From an uncultured Maribacter sp. (lineage in GTDB: Bacteria; Bacteroidota; Bacteroidia; Flavobacteriales; Flavobacteriaceae): a DNA stretch of 64,000 bases. The DNA is taken from NCBI RefSeq assembly GCF_947500405.1, contig NZ_CANMRY010000006.1, forward strand, positions 62,001 to 126,000, read 5' to 3'. This document shows, piece by piece, positions 7,884 to 16,802 of this stretch (position 1 is its first letter; every line of letters begins with the position of its first letter). Made by a program: the position numbers and the translations under genes. The notes under the pieces were generated by a model, which saw only the letters and a program-made list of their open reading frames with translations, was not told the DNA's origin and did no database searches.

Positions 7884-8888
7884 ATGATTCTTGTTACTGG
7901 TGGTACTGGTTTAGTGGGCTCGCATCTTCTTCTGCAATTGGTACAGAACAAAGAACGTATTAGAGCAATTTATAGAGAAGGTAGTAATCTAAAACGTGTT
8001 GCTACTATTTTTTCTTATTATGTTGAAAACCCTCAAGAGTTATTTGATAAAATAGAATGGGTAAAAGCAGATTTATTAGATATACCGGCTCTAGAAGCTG
8101 CCTTTTTAGATATTGAATATGTTTACCATGCTGCTGCATTTATTTCTTTTAATCCCAAAAAATACCATCAATTAAAAAAAGTTAACGTCCTAGGTACTGC
8201 TAATATTGTAAACCTTTGTATTGCGCATAGCGTTAAAAAATTGGCATATGTTAGCACCATTGGCACCATTGGCAGAAGCCTTAAAAACCAAAAAACAACT
8301 GAAGAAAATGAATGGAAAGAAGACCATACCAATGTATATGCTTTAACAAAATACAAAGCAGAGATGGAGGTATGGCGAGCATCTCAAGAAAATGTTCCTG
8401 TTGTTATTATAAATCCTGGGGTAATTATTGGCCCTGGTTTTTGGGAAAGTGGTAGTGGAGCCTTTTTTACAACTGCAAACAAAGGTTACTCTTATTTTCC
8501 TCCTGGGGGAACAGGTTTTATATCTGTTATGGATGTTGTTAAAATTCTTGAGCAATTAATGATTCTCCCAATACAAAATGAACGCTTTATTACAGTGTCT
8601 AACAATCTAAGTTTTAAAGAAATTCTAAGTTTTATTGCCACTAATTTAGATAGAAATATCCCCAAAAAAGAACTTAAAATTTGGCAACTGCAAATTGGGC
8701 GTTATGCAGATTGGCTTATTTGTTTATTGACTAAAAAAGAAAGACGTATTACAAAAAACTCTATTTTTTCCTTAAAAAACAGAGAAATATATTCTAGTGA
8801 AAAAATATTAAAAACAATACCTCTAGAGTTTGAAGACATTAAAAAAACTATAAACTTTTGTTCTGTTCTTTATAAGAAAGAACGTTAA
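7884..8888 (+). CDS. NAD(P)-dependent epimerase/dehydratase (extended SDR)
   Basis: A 334-residue extended short-chain dehydrogenase. The Rossmann glycine motif GGTGLVGSH is at residues 6-14, the catalytic Ser124 is in AYVSTIG and the YxxxK pair is Tyr152/Lys156. The ADLLD and AAAF blocks that contact the dinucleotide are also present. The C-terminal third is substrate-specific and weakly conserved, so the substrate (nucleotide sugar, dihydroflavonol-like or isoprenoid) cannot be named. It converges with the DUF4296 gene, with a four-base overlap of stop codons. This neighbourhood (epimerase, DUF4296, dihydroorotase, polyprenol mannosyltransferase) is typical of Flavobacteriia. Confidence 0.85.
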   Translation: MILVTGGTGLVGSHLLLQLVQNKERIRAIYREGSNLKRVATIFSYYVENPQELFDKIEWVKADLLDIPALEAAFLDIEYVYHAAAFISFNPKKYHQLKKVNVLGTANIVNLCIAHSVKKLAYVSTIGTIGRSLKNQKTTEENEWKEDHTNVYALTKYKAEMEVWRASQENVPVVIINPGVIIGPGFWESGSGAFFTTANKGYSYFPPGGTGFISVMDVVKILEQLMILPIQNERFITVSNNLSFKEILSFIATNLDRNIPKKELKIWQLQIGRYADWLICLLTKKERRITKNSIFSLKNREIYSSEKILKTIPLEFEDIKKTINFCSVLYKKER

Positions 8889-9301
8889 TTATTAGTCTTT
8901 TTTAAACTATCATTTTTCTTTTTTAAGGCATCTTTTTCAACCCTCTTTAAACTATCTTTTTCTTTTTTTAGGGCTTGCAATCTTTCTTTATCAATATTAA
9001 TCAAGGTATCTACTTCTTTATATATAGCCTCATACTCTAAAGGTATTGCTGCGTAATACTTATCGCTTAAAACAAATTGAGCACTATCTATCTTAAATTT
9101 ATTAAAAACATAGGTTGTGGGGTCTATTTTATTAGACCTTAATAAATCTATATTCGTGTTTTTTGAAGCATTAATAATGGCCATTTCTTTAAGAATCATC
9201 ACCATTTTATCTCTAGGAATAAGATTTTCCGGTTTTTCTACTAGTTTTTCATTACATGCAAAAAAAGTAACTAGTAAAATAAAAGCTCCAATTTTTTTCA
9301 T
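8885..9301 (-). CDS. DUF4296 lipoprotein
   Basis: A 138-residue lipoprotein: signal peptide MKKIGAFILLVTFFAC with the lipobox cysteine at 16, then the DUF4296 core (LIPRDKMVMILKEMAI, the YYAAIPLEYEAIY stretch) and a highly charged Lys/Asp-rich coiled-coil tail (about 100-138). The family is confined to Bacteroidota and has no assigned function. Two bases separate it from dihydroorotase upstream and it is probably the last gene of that transcript. Confidence 0.8.
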   Translation of the reverse strand: MKKIGAFILLVTFFACNEKLVEKPENLIPRDKMVMILKEMAIINASKNTNIDLLRSNKIDPTTYVFNKFKIDSAQFVLSDKYYAAIPLEYEAIYKEVDTLINIDKERLQALKKEKDSLKRVEKDALKKKNDSLKKTNN

Positions 9302-9303
9302 GT

Positions 9304-10638
9304 TTACCTATTAAAAGTTAGCCTTTTTCCGTTTCGCTTATCCGAAAATTTTCCATTTTCATAAGCCAAATGTCCATTAACAAAAGTATGCGTGATTTTA
9401 GAGTTAAAAGTTTGCTCTTCAAAAGGAGACCAACCACATTTATACGCAATATTTTCTTTAGTTACTTTCCAAGCATCATTTGTATTTACAACAACTAAAT
9501 CTGCAAAATAGCCTTCTTTTACAAATCCCCTTTTTTCTATTTCAAATAAAATAGCTGGGTTATGGCACATTTTCTGCGCTATTTTTTCTAAAGAAATAAC
9601 ACCCTCTTTATATTTTTGTAAGAGTGCAGGTAGCGCATGTTGTACCAAAGGCCCTCCGGAAGGTGCTTTTGTATACACATTCTTTTTTTCTTCTAAAGTA
9701 TGTGGTGCATGATCTGTTGCAATAACATCTATACGATCATCTAAAAGTGCTTTCCACAATGCGTCTCTATCTGTAGCTTTTTTTACTGCCGGATTCCATT
9801 TTATAAAGGTTCCTTTGGTTGCATAATCCTCTTCTGAAAACCATAAATGATGCACACAAACCTCTGCAGTAATTTTTTTCTGTTCTAAAGGAATATCATT
9901 TTGAAACAAATCCATCTCCTTAGCAGTAGTTAAATGAAAAACATGAAACCTTGCTCCTGTTTTCTTAGCAAGTGCTATTGCTTTAGATGATGAAATATAG
10001 CAAGCCTCTGCACTTCTAATTTCTGGATGGCATTTAATAGGAATGTCATCTCCATACTTGGCTTTATATATAGCCATGTTTTCTCTTATAGTAGTTTCAT
10101 CTTCACAATGGGCAGAAATTACCATTTGCGTACTATTAAAAATACTTTCTATTACTTGCTCATTGTCTACTAACATGTTTCCTGTAGAGGAACCTAAAAA
10201 TAACTTTACACCAGAACATGCATTTTTATCTAAACGCTTTATTTCTTCTAGATTATCATTTGTACCACCAAACAAAAAAGAATAATTAGCATAAGAAACG
10301 TCTTTTGCCAATGCAAATTTAGCTTCTAATTTTTCTATAGTAGTTGTTTGCGGATTAGTATTAGGTTGCTCCATATACGTAGTAATACCACCAGCTACGG
10401 CAGCCCTACTCTCTGATGCTATATCTCCTTTATGTGTTAGTCCTGGCTCACGAAAATGTACTTGATCGTCTATTACTCCAGGGAAAACATAATTACCTTC
10501 TACATCTATAATTTTAGCAGTAGCATCACTAATATTATTTTCTATTTTTAGAATTATGTCATCCTGTATTAAAATGTCATTTTCAGAAATAGTATTTTCA
10601 TTAACTATTTTTGCATTCTTAATGATAATTTTACCCAT
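9304..10638 (-). CDS. pyrC: Dihydroorotase (class I type)
   Basis: A 444-residue amidohydrolase that interconverts carbamoyl-aspartate and dihydroorotate in pyrimidine synthesis. Visible landmarks are the strand-1 block VIDDQVHFREPG at about 55-66, GVKLFLGSSTGNM with the candidate carboxylated lysine, SAHCED, FHVFHLTTAKE, and the strand-8 ATDHAPHT aspartate motif. The usual HxH of strand 1 reads QVH here, so the first metal-binding histidine is replaced by glutamine. Because the rest of the site is complete, this may still be active with altered metal binding. It lies between a polyprenol mannosyltransferase gene upstream (two-base gap) and DUF4296 downstream, in one transcription unit. Confidence 0.9.
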   Translation of the reverse strand: MGKIIIKNAKIVNENTISENDILIQDDIILKIENNISDATAKIIDVEGNYVFPGVIDDQVHFREPGLTHKGDIASESRAAVAGGITTYMEQPNTNPQTTTIEKLEAKFALAKDVSYANYSFLFGGTNDNLEEIKRLDKNACSGVKLFLGSSTGNMLVDNEQVIESIFNSTQMVISAHCEDETTIRENMAIYKAKYGDDIPIKCHPEIRSAEACYISSSKAIALAKKTGARFHVFHLTTAKEMDLFQNDIPLEQKKITAEVCVHHLWFSEEDYATKGTFIKWNPAVKKATDRDALWKALLDDRIDVIATDHAPHTLEEKKNVYTKAPSGGPLVQHALPALLQKYKEGVISLEKIAQKMCHNPAILFEIEKRGFVKEGYFADLVVVNTNDAWKVTKENIAYKCGWSPFEEQTFNSKITHTFVNGHLAYENGKFSDKRNGKRLTFNR

Positions 10639-10640
10639 AC

Positions 10641-11369
10641 TTAAAACTTATTTTTTTGAAAAAGACTTCTTAGTTTCATAACTAAAACACCCCAAATAGC
10701 TTCTTTTATAATTGACCCACTCATTTTAGATTTTCCTCTTACACGATCCCTAAAAACGATAGAAACTTCTTCTATACTATAATTTTGCACATAAGCTCTA
10801 AACTTCATTTCTATTTGAAAAGCGTAGCCAATAAAACGAACTGAATCTAAATTTACATTCTCTAAAACATACCTTCTATAACATACAAAACCAGCTGTAG
10901 GATCATGTACCCGCATCCCTGTCACCATTTTTACATAAAAAGAAGCTCCATAGGACAATAAAACCCTGTATAAAGGCCAGTCTACAACATTTACTCCTTT
11001 TTTATATCGTGACCCAACAGATACATCTGCGCCATTTATGCAAGCCCTATGTAATCTTATTAAGTCCGACGGTGTATGAGAAAAATCGGCATCCATTTCA
11101 AAAATATAATCATACTTTTTTTCTATAGCCCATTTAAATCCATGAATATATGCAGTACCTAATCCAGATTTCTCTTTCCTAACTTCTATAAAAAGACAAT
11201 CCGGAAACTTTGTCTGTAATGCATATACCGCTTCAGAAGTACCATCTGGAGAATTATCATCTACAATTAAAACATGATAATCTTTCTTTAACTCAAAAAC
11301 AGCATGAATTATAGCCTCAACATTTTCTATTTCGTTATATGTTGGGATTATTACTAAACTATCGGACAT
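10641..11369 (-). CDS. Polyprenol monophosphomannose synthase (GT2)
   Basis: A 242-residue family 2 glycosyltransferase related to dolichyl-phosphate mannose synthase. Residues 8-14 (IPTYNEIEN) and VDDNSPDG form the nucleotide-sugar site, and EMDADFSH supplies the DxD metal ligand. The GSRYKKG and TAGFVCYRR blocks match bacterial DPM1 homologues. No C-terminal membrane domain is present, so it is the short soluble/peripheral form. It would load mannose (or a related sugar) on polyprenyl phosphate for lipid-linked transfer. The GT39 gene diverging at 11502 is a plausible user of such a donor. Confidence 0.88.
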   Translation of the reverse strand: MSDSLVIIPTYNEIENVEAIIHAVFELKKDYHVLIVDDNSPDGTSEAVYALQTKFPDCLFIEVRKEKSGLGTAYIHGFKWAIEKKYDYIFEMDADFSHTPSDLIRLHRACINGADVSVGSRYKKGVNVVDWPLYRVLLSYGASFYVKMVTGMRVHDPTAGFVCYRRYVLENVNLDSVRFIGYAFQIEMKFRAYVQNYSIEEVSIVFRDRVRGKSKMSGSIIKEAIWGVLVMKLRSLFQKNKF

Positions 11370-11474
11370 GGAATTCTTTTGAATTTTAACAAAAATAGTG
11401 TTTTAATGTCTCTAGAAAAATGAGATTTTAGTATTTATACTTTTTTTAAATAGAAACATAAGAAGTAGAATTCG

Positions 11475-11482
11475 TAATTTTG
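11475..11482 (+). promoter_or_regulatory. -7 element TAATTTTG of the GT39 operon
   Basis: Exact TAnnTTTG 19 bases before the ATG at 11502, in the divergent region opposite the mannosyltransferase gene. Confidence 0.5.
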
Positions 11483-11501
11483 ACTTAAATTAATTTTTAA
11501 A

Positions 11502-13169
11502 ATGCTAAAAAAGCTTCCTAAATTACTAGTTATTTTATTAGCTAGCCTTCTTATTTTAAACTTATTACAGGCATATTTTACGGAGCTTATTTATGATGAA
11601 GCTTATTATTGGCACTATGCTCAAGATATGGCTTGGGGCTACTTTGACCACCCTCCAATGGTAGCTTTTCTTATTAAGATTAGTAGTTTTTTCTTTGATG
11701 GTGAGCTTGGGGTTCGTTTTATAAGTTGTATTCTCTCCATTGGTTCTATAATTATATTATGGCTTTTAATAGACAACCCTAAAAAAAGAGAATATATACT
11801 TCCTTTTTTTACATTTGCCTTTTCCCTAACACTATTAAACGCATATGGCTTTTTTACATTACCAGATACGCCACTTGTATTTTTTACTTGTGTTTTTCTT
11901 TTAATTTACAAACACTTTATAAAAGCTCCTAACTACTATATAGCTATACTTTTGGGGATTATAATAGCGGCATTAATGTATAGTAAATACCATGCTTTCT
12001 TAATTATTTTCTTTATAATTTTATCTAATATAAAACTAGCTTTAAACAAGTATGCATGGATTGCTGTAGGTATTGCTTTAGTATGTTACACACCACATTT
12101 TATATGGCTATATGAACACGATTTTGTTTCTATAAAATATCATTTGTATGAACGCCCAAATGGCGCTTATAACTTTGAAAAGTACACTGTAGGCTTCTTC
12201 ATTAATTTAGTCGCTATATTAGGTTTTACTTTCCCATGGGTATATAAAGCACTGTATAAAACTAAAGCGACAGACCTTTTTACAAAGGCTTTACTTTACC
12301 TAACTTATGGCTTTATTATATTTTTCTTTATTTCTAGTTTTAACAGAAGAATACAAACCCAATGGGTTATAATAATATCTATACCTTTATTTATACTAGC
12401 ATATAATTATATGCTAACTAATAAAAATGCTTTAAAATGGATTTATAGAACGGCTATCATAAATACCATTGTTTTAGTTATTCTAAGAATAGGTTTAATT
12501 TACAAACCACTTTTTCCTATCTATTATGAAACTCATGGAAATAAATTATGGGTTAATAACTTACATTCTCAAATAGGGGATACTCCAGTAGTTTTTGAAA
12601 ATTCTTATAGAACTACACCTATGTATGCTTTTTATACTGGAAGTAACACCTTTTCTTTAAATAATATATATTATCGTCAAAACCAATACACAATTGATAA
12701 GACAGAAGAAACTGTTCAAAACAAGAAAGTACTTTATGTATCTAAATACTATAAAAAAGGAGGCATAAAATACAAGCGCATAGATGGCACCTTTATGTAC
12801 GGTAATTTTATCGAAAATTTTGAATCTTATAGAAAACTTAAGTGCAGTATAAAAGAAGACATAGAAACACTTAACACTACCACAGAATATACTCTACAGG
12901 TATACAACCCATATAATAAAGAAGTACCTCTTAAAAAATTAAAATTTTCTTTAGTATACTTAGATAAATACAAAAAAGTAAAAGATTTAATTTCTATTAC
13001 CCCAACTGCATTAAAAGAAAATATTTTAACTTTAAATACTAAAGACACTACCAACTTTAAGATAAAACTACCAAAATCTAAAATGGAAAAGCCAAGTTAC
13101 TTTAAAATAAGTATCTCCGAAAATGATTTTACTCCTGGATTAAACGGCTCAAATATAAAATTACACTAA
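11502..13169 (+). CDS. GT39-family membrane glycosyltransferase (ArnT/PMT-like)
   Basis: A 555-residue membrane protein with about ten predicted helices in its first 350 residues. The first periplasmic loop carries the GT39 catalytic acid motif YDEAYYW with the following FDHPP block (about residues 27-55), the pattern of ArnT and protein mannosyltransferases that use polyprenyl-phosphate sugars. The C-terminal 200 residues are a soluble, strand-rich periplasmic domain. It would transfer a sugar from a lipid carrier to a surface glycan, lipid A or protein; the acceptor is unknown. It overlaps the next gene by one base (TAATG), so the two are translationally coupled. Confidence 0.82.
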   Translation: MLKKLPKLLVILLASLLILNLLQAYFTELIYDEAYYWHYAQDMAWGYFDHPPMVAFLIKISSFFFDGELGVRFISCILSIGSIIILWLLIDNPKKREYILPFFTFAFSLTLLNAYGFFTLPDTPLVFFTCVFLLIYKHFIKAPNYYIAILLGIIIAALMYSKYHAFLIIFFIILSNIKLALNKYAWIAVGIALVCYTPHFIWLYEHDFVSIKYHLYERPNGAYNFEKYTVGFFINLVAILGFTFPWVYKALYKTKATDLFTKALLYLTYGFIIFFFISSFNRRIQTQWVIIISIPLFILAYNYMLTNKNALKWIYRTAIINTIVLVILRIGLIYKPLFPIYYETHGNKLWVNNLHSQIGDTPVVFENSYRTTPMYAFYTGSNTFSLNNIYYRQNQYTIDKTEETVQNKKVLYVSKYYKKGGIKYKRIDGTFMYGNFIENFESYRKLKCSIKEDIETLNTTTEYTLQVYNPYNKEVPLKKLKFSLVYLDKYKKVKDLISITPTALKENILTLNTKDTTNFKIKLPKSKMEKPSYFKISISENDFTPGLNGSNIKLH

Positions 13170-13819
13170 TGGAGCCTATTTTTAGAACAACTGGAACTTT
13201 AGACTGGATTACTATTCTACTTTTTAGTAGTTTACTTTTTATTATTATAGCTAAAAGTCTATTTTATACTAGATTCTTAAATTATATAATTCTTCCTTTT
13301 AACAATAAATACATTTATATGTATAACAAAAAGGAAAAATTAATGAATTGGTTTAATGTCTTTTTTACACTATTTCAAATTATAAACTTTTCCCTTTTTA
13401 TTTTTTTTGCTTGGTCTATTATTTCACAGCCACATCCCGATCACCAAATATTTGGTTATTTTGTAATACTAGGAACAGTAATATTATTTCAAATTATAAA
13501 ATTTATCTTCCAAATTGGAAATGGCTTTATATTTAGTAATATTAAAACTTTTTCTGAATTAGTTTTTAAGAAAATCTCTTACTTAAATTATAGCGCAATA
13601 CTTATGTTTATTGCCAATATAATCCTTTGCTATATTTTAAAAGAATCTAAAACAGTAGTATATATAACTGTAATTTTAATACTAATAATTAATGGTATTG
13701 GCTGGGTAACAGTACTAAAGAACCATCAAAAATTTATAACTAACAATTTTTTCTATTTTATTTTGTACCTTTGCGCACTCGAAATTGCACCCTTCGTGAT
13801 TATGGGAAGCCTACTATAA
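13169..13819 (+). CDS. DUF4271 membrane protein
   Basis: A 216-residue integral membrane protein with six predicted helices and very few charged residues outside two short loops. The family, DUF4271, is specific to Bacteroidota and nearly always sits directly before the uroporphyrinogen-III synthase gene, as here (13-base gap). The coupling suggests a shared transcript, but no role in haem synthesis has been shown. The start ATG overlaps the stop of the GT39 gene by one base. Confidence 0.8.
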   Translation: MEPIFRTTGTLDWITILLFSSLLFIIIAKSLFYTRFLNYIILPFNNKYIYMYNKKEKLMNWFNVFFTLFQIINFSLFIFFAWSIISQPHPDHQIFGYFVILGTVILFQIIKFIFQIGNGFIFSNIKTFSELVFKKISYLNYSAILMFIANIILCYILKESKTVVYITVILILIINGIGWVTVLKNHQKFITNNFFYFILYLCALEIAPFVIMGSLL

Positions 13820-13832
13820 AATAGTATAATGT

Positions 13833-14579
13833 ATGAAAGTAAAAACGATTTTGGTATCTCAACCAGAGCCAAAAATGGAAAACTCTCCATATTCTAGACT
13901 TATTGATAAAGAAAAGGTTAAAGTTGACTTTAGACCTTTTATTCATGTAGAAGGAGTAAATGCCAAAAATGTACGTCAACAAAAAATAGATTTACACAAG
14001 TATTCTGCAATTATCCTTACAAGTAGAAACGCTGTAGATCATTTTTTTAGAATTGCCGAAGAAATGCGTTTTAAAGTACCAGACAGCATGAAATATTTTT
14101 GCCAGTCTGAAGCTGTTGCTTATTATTTACAAAAATATGTAGTCTATAGAAAACGTAAAATATATGTAGGTAAAAGAAATTTTGATGACTTAGTTACTTT
14201 ATTTAAAAAGTATAAAGATGAAAAGTTTTTATTACCATCATCAGACGTTTTAAAGCCTATTGTTCCTGAAACATTAGATCAACTAGGTGTACAATGGACA
14301 CGTGGTATATTCTACAAAACTGTAATTAGCGATTTATCAGATTTAAGGAATGTTTACTATGACATATTAGTCTTTTTTAGCCCATCTGGAATAGAGTCTT
14401 TATTACAAAATTTTCCTGACTTTGAGCAAAATGACACGCGTATAGCTGTTTTTGGTAATTCTACCGTAACCGCTGCAAATGGAGCTGGTTTACGTATAGA
14501 TATTAAAGCGCCAACACCGGATACACCGTCTATGACTATGGCATTACAGAAATATATTAATGATGCCAATAAAAAATAA
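13833..14579 (+). CDS. hemD: Uroporphyrinogen-III synthase
   Basis: A 248-residue cytoplasmic HemD-type protein. It closes hydroxymethylbilane into uroporphyrinogen III with inversion of ring D, the branch-point step for haem and sirohaem. HemD sequences diverge strongly; recognition rests on the two-domain alternation and on blocks such as ILTSRNAVDHFF, YFCQSEAVAYYL, FFSPSGIESLL and IAVFGNSTVTAANGAG near the end. Length and the preceding DUF4271 gene match Flavobacteriia. It is the last gene before the shared terminator at 14614. Confidence 0.9.
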   Translation: MKVKTILVSQPEPKMENSPYSRLIDKEKVKVDFRPFIHVEGVNAKNVRQQKIDLHKYSAIILTSRNAVDHFFRIAEEMRFKVPDSMKYFCQSEAVAYYLQKYVVYRKRKIYVGKRNFDDLVTLFKKYKDEKFLLPSSDVLKPIVPETLDQLGVQWTRGIFYKTVISDLSDLRNVYYDILVFFSPSGIESLLQNFPDFEQNDTRIAVFGNSTVTAANGAGLRIDIKAPTPDTPSMTMALQKYINDANKK

Positions 14580-14613
14580 ATTATTTTCCACTTTAGGAAT
14601 CTATAAATAAATA

Positions 14614-14645
14614 AAAACCCTGAGAAAATTCTCAGGGCTTTTTAC
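14614..14645. terminator. Bidirectional terminator between hemD and pckA
   Basis: Stem CCCTGAG/CTCAGGG with an AAAATT loop, an A-rich left flank and a CTTTTTA right flank. It works in both directions and serves the convergent hemD and pckA genes. Confidence 0.85.
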
Positions 14646-14649
14646 TTTT

Positions 14650-16266
14650 CTAGAATGCATACCGTTGCGGTCCACCCCGCCTTATTTCTTCACTTGCATA
14701 AGATTCGAACTTTTCAAAATTCTTTCTAAACGCATTAGATAATTTAAATGCAGTTTTATAATATTTCTCATCATCATTCCAAGTAGCTCTTGGGCTTAAC
14801 ACTTCTGTTGGAACTCCAGGGCAAAACCTTGGTTGCGCCACCCCAAAAACAGAATGTATATGGTATGTGTCATAAGAATAGGAACCTAAATCTCCATTTA
14901 GAGCAGCATGTATCATGGCGCGTGTATATTTTAATTTCATTCGTGTACCAACACCATAAGGACCTCCTGTCCAACCTGTGTTTACTAACCACACATTTAC
15001 TCCTGCATCTTTCATTTTTTTACTTAACATCTCTGCATATTCTGTAGGGTGCAATGGCATGAATGGTGCTCCAAAACAAGCTGAAAAAGATGGTCGTGGT
15101 TCTACAATGCCTGCTTCTGTGCCAGCTACTTTAGCTGTATAACCTGAAATAAAATGATATGCTGCTTGGTTTGGCGTAAGTTTAGATATTGGAGGCAAAA
15201 CTCCAAATGCGTCTGCTGTTAAAAAGAAAATATTTTTAGGATTATGCCCTATAGAGGGTTGTCTTATATTTTCTATGTGGTATAGTGGGTAACTAACTCT
15301 AGTATTCTGTGTAATACTAATATCGGAGAAATCTACTTCTCCTTCAGCGTCCATTATTACATTCTCTAGAATTGCTCCCTTTTTTATTGCCCCAAAAATC
15401 TCTGGTTCATTTTCTCCAGAAAGGTTAATTACTTTAGCATAGCAACCTCCTTCAAAATTAAAAACAGCATTTTCATTATTCCAACCATGCTCATCGTCTC
15501 CAATTAATTTTCTAGTAGGATCTGTAGATAATGTTGTTTTTCCTGTTCCAGATAAACCAAAGAATATTGCAGTATCTCCGTCTTTACCAACATTAGAAGA
15601 GCAATGCATTGGTAAGGTGCTCTTTTGTACAGGTAGAATAAAATTTAATGCAGAAAAAATTCCTTTTTTAATTTCTCCAGTATAGCCTGTTCCTCCAATT
15701 AAAGCTATTTTTTTTGTAAAGTTTAAAATAGCAAAATTGTGCTGTCTTGTTCCATCTACATCTGCTACCGCCATAAAACTTGGTGCATTAATAACAGTCC
15801 ATTCAGGGTCAAAATTCTTAAGCTCTTCTGAGGTAGGTCTAATAAACATATTATACGCAAACATGTTAGACCAAGGGTATTCATTAATAACCCTTATATT
15901 CATTCTATAATTAATATCTGCGCAAGCATAACAATCACGTACATAAAGCTCTTTTTCATTTAAATAGGAAATAACTTTATCATGCAACTTATTAAAAGCA
16001 TCTGGATCAAATGGGATGTTTATATCTCCCCACCAAATTTTATCTTTTGTAATTGCATCCCTTACAATAAAACGATCTTTTGGAGACCTTCCTGTAAACT
16101 CGCCGGTATTAATTGCCAAAGCTCCGCTAGAAGCCTCTACTCCTAATCCTTTCTCTAAAGTAATAGCGTGCAATTCATCCGCAGAAAGTTGATAGTTAAA
16201 ATTATCATGATTGATTCCATATTTCTTTAACGAAATCGTTTTCGTAAATCGACTGATTTTATCCAT
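14650..16266 (-). CDS. pckA: Phosphoenolpyruvate carboxykinase (ATP)
   Basis: A 538-residue enzyme of the ATP-dependent family that converts oxaloacetate and ATP to phosphoenolpyruvate, CO2 and ADP, the entry to gluconeogenesis. The kinase-1a loop GLSGTGKT is at residues 237-244, followed by the metal-binding LIGDDEHGW. GEFTGRSPKDRF near the N-terminus is the oxaloacetate-binding arginine loop, and the C-terminal block GGPYGVGTRM is the lid region. Length is typical. A well-formed promoter lies just upstream. Confidence 0.97.
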   Translation of the reverse strand: MDKISRFTKTISLKKYGINHDNFNYQLSADELHAITLEKGLGVEASSGALAINTGEFTGRSPKDRFIVRDAITKDKIWWGDINIPFDPDAFNKLHDKVISYLNEKELYVRDCYACADINYRMNIRVINEYPWSNMFAYNMFIRPTSEELKNFDPEWTVINAPSFMAVADVDGTRQHNFAILNFTKKIALIGGTGYTGEIKKGIFSALNFILPVQKSTLPMHCSSNVGKDGDTAIFFGLSGTGKTTLSTDPTRKLIGDDEHGWNNENAVFNFEGGCYAKVINLSGENEPEIFGAIKKGAILENVIMDAEGEVDFSDISITQNTRVSYPLYHIENIRQPSIGHNPKNIFFLTADAFGVLPPISKLTPNQAAYHFISGYTAKVAGTEAGIVEPRPSFSACFGAPFMPLHPTEYAEMLSKKMKDAGVNVWLVNTGWTGGPYGVGTRMKLKYTRAMIHAALNGDLGSYSYDTYHIHSVFGVAQPRFCPGVPTEVLSPRATWNDDEKYYKTAFKLSNAFRKNFEKFESYASEEIRRGGPQRYAF

Positions 16267-16286
16267 GTAAATTTTTATTTAGGAGA

Positions 16287-16317
16287 CAAACATATATAAA
16301 TTTTACACCCTCCCCAA
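16287..16317 (-). promoter_or_regulatory. pckA promoter (TTG, 20 bases, TATGTTTG)
   Basis: On the minus strand TTG (16315-16317) is separated by 20 bases from TATGTTTG (16287-16294), close to the Bacteroidota consensus spacing of 19. It lies 21 bases before the pckA start codon. Confidence 0.65.
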
Positions 16318-16342
16318 TATAAAAGTTAATTAATTATACAAA

Positions 16343-16720
16343 TTACTTTAAAGTTCGATAGCCTAATACTACCCATCCAAAAATTAAAATTGTCCCACCA
16401 ATAGGGGTTAAAAGAGCAATAGTTTTAAAATTAAACCCTGTAAGACTATTTGTAGCTAGTAAATAAATAGAAAAAGAAAAAAAAATAATTCCTACGGTTA
16501 ATAGGTAATAAATTAGCTTTTTTCTTTCTTCTTTGATCTGAGAAGTAGTAGCTAAAAATAATAACAGTAAAGCATGATACATTTGATAACGAACCCCTGT
16601 CTCAAAACTTTGTAAACTATTTGCACTTAATACTTTTTCTAAAGCATGCGCACCAAAGGCTCCTAATATAACAGCAAGAACTCCTAGTAGAATTCCTGTA
16701 CTAAAAATTGTTTTGTTCAT
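16343..16720 (-). CDS. DUF423 membrane protein (YgdD-like)
   Basis: A 125-residue protein with four helices. It has the family N-terminus (LGVLAVILGAFGAHAL) and YQMYHALLLL in helix 2, and a last helix rich in Gly (TPIGGTILIFGW). DUF423/YgdD proteins are widespread inner-membrane proteins of unknown function. It is divergent from the saccharopine dehydrogenase-like gene, with start codons about 80 bases apart. Confidence 0.88.
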   Translation of the reverse strand: MNKTIFSTGILLGVLAVILGAFGAHALEKVLSANSLQSFETGVRYQMYHALLLLFLATTSQIKEERKKLIYYLLTVGIIFFSFSIYLLATNSLTGFNFKTIALLTPIGGTILIFGWVVLGYRTLK

Positions 16721-16741
16721 AACTTATTTTATTATTATTTT

Positions 16742-16749
16742 TACATTTG
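16742..16749 (+). promoter_or_regulatory. -7 element TACATTTG of the saccharopine dehydrogenase-like gene
   Basis: Exact -7 match 53 bases before the ATG at 16803. It lies inside the longer open frame beginning at 16713, which supports the shorter protein. Confidence 0.55.
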
Positions 16750-16802
16750 CAACAATTATATGTTATAATATTTGTATACCTAGACACAAAATTACAAAAA
16801 CC

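Noticed and set aside
16713..16802. N-terminal extension of the saccharopine dehydrogenase-like gene
   Set aside because: It overlaps the DUF423 start and the -7 element at 16742, and the family begins at MLRKILIVGAGKS.
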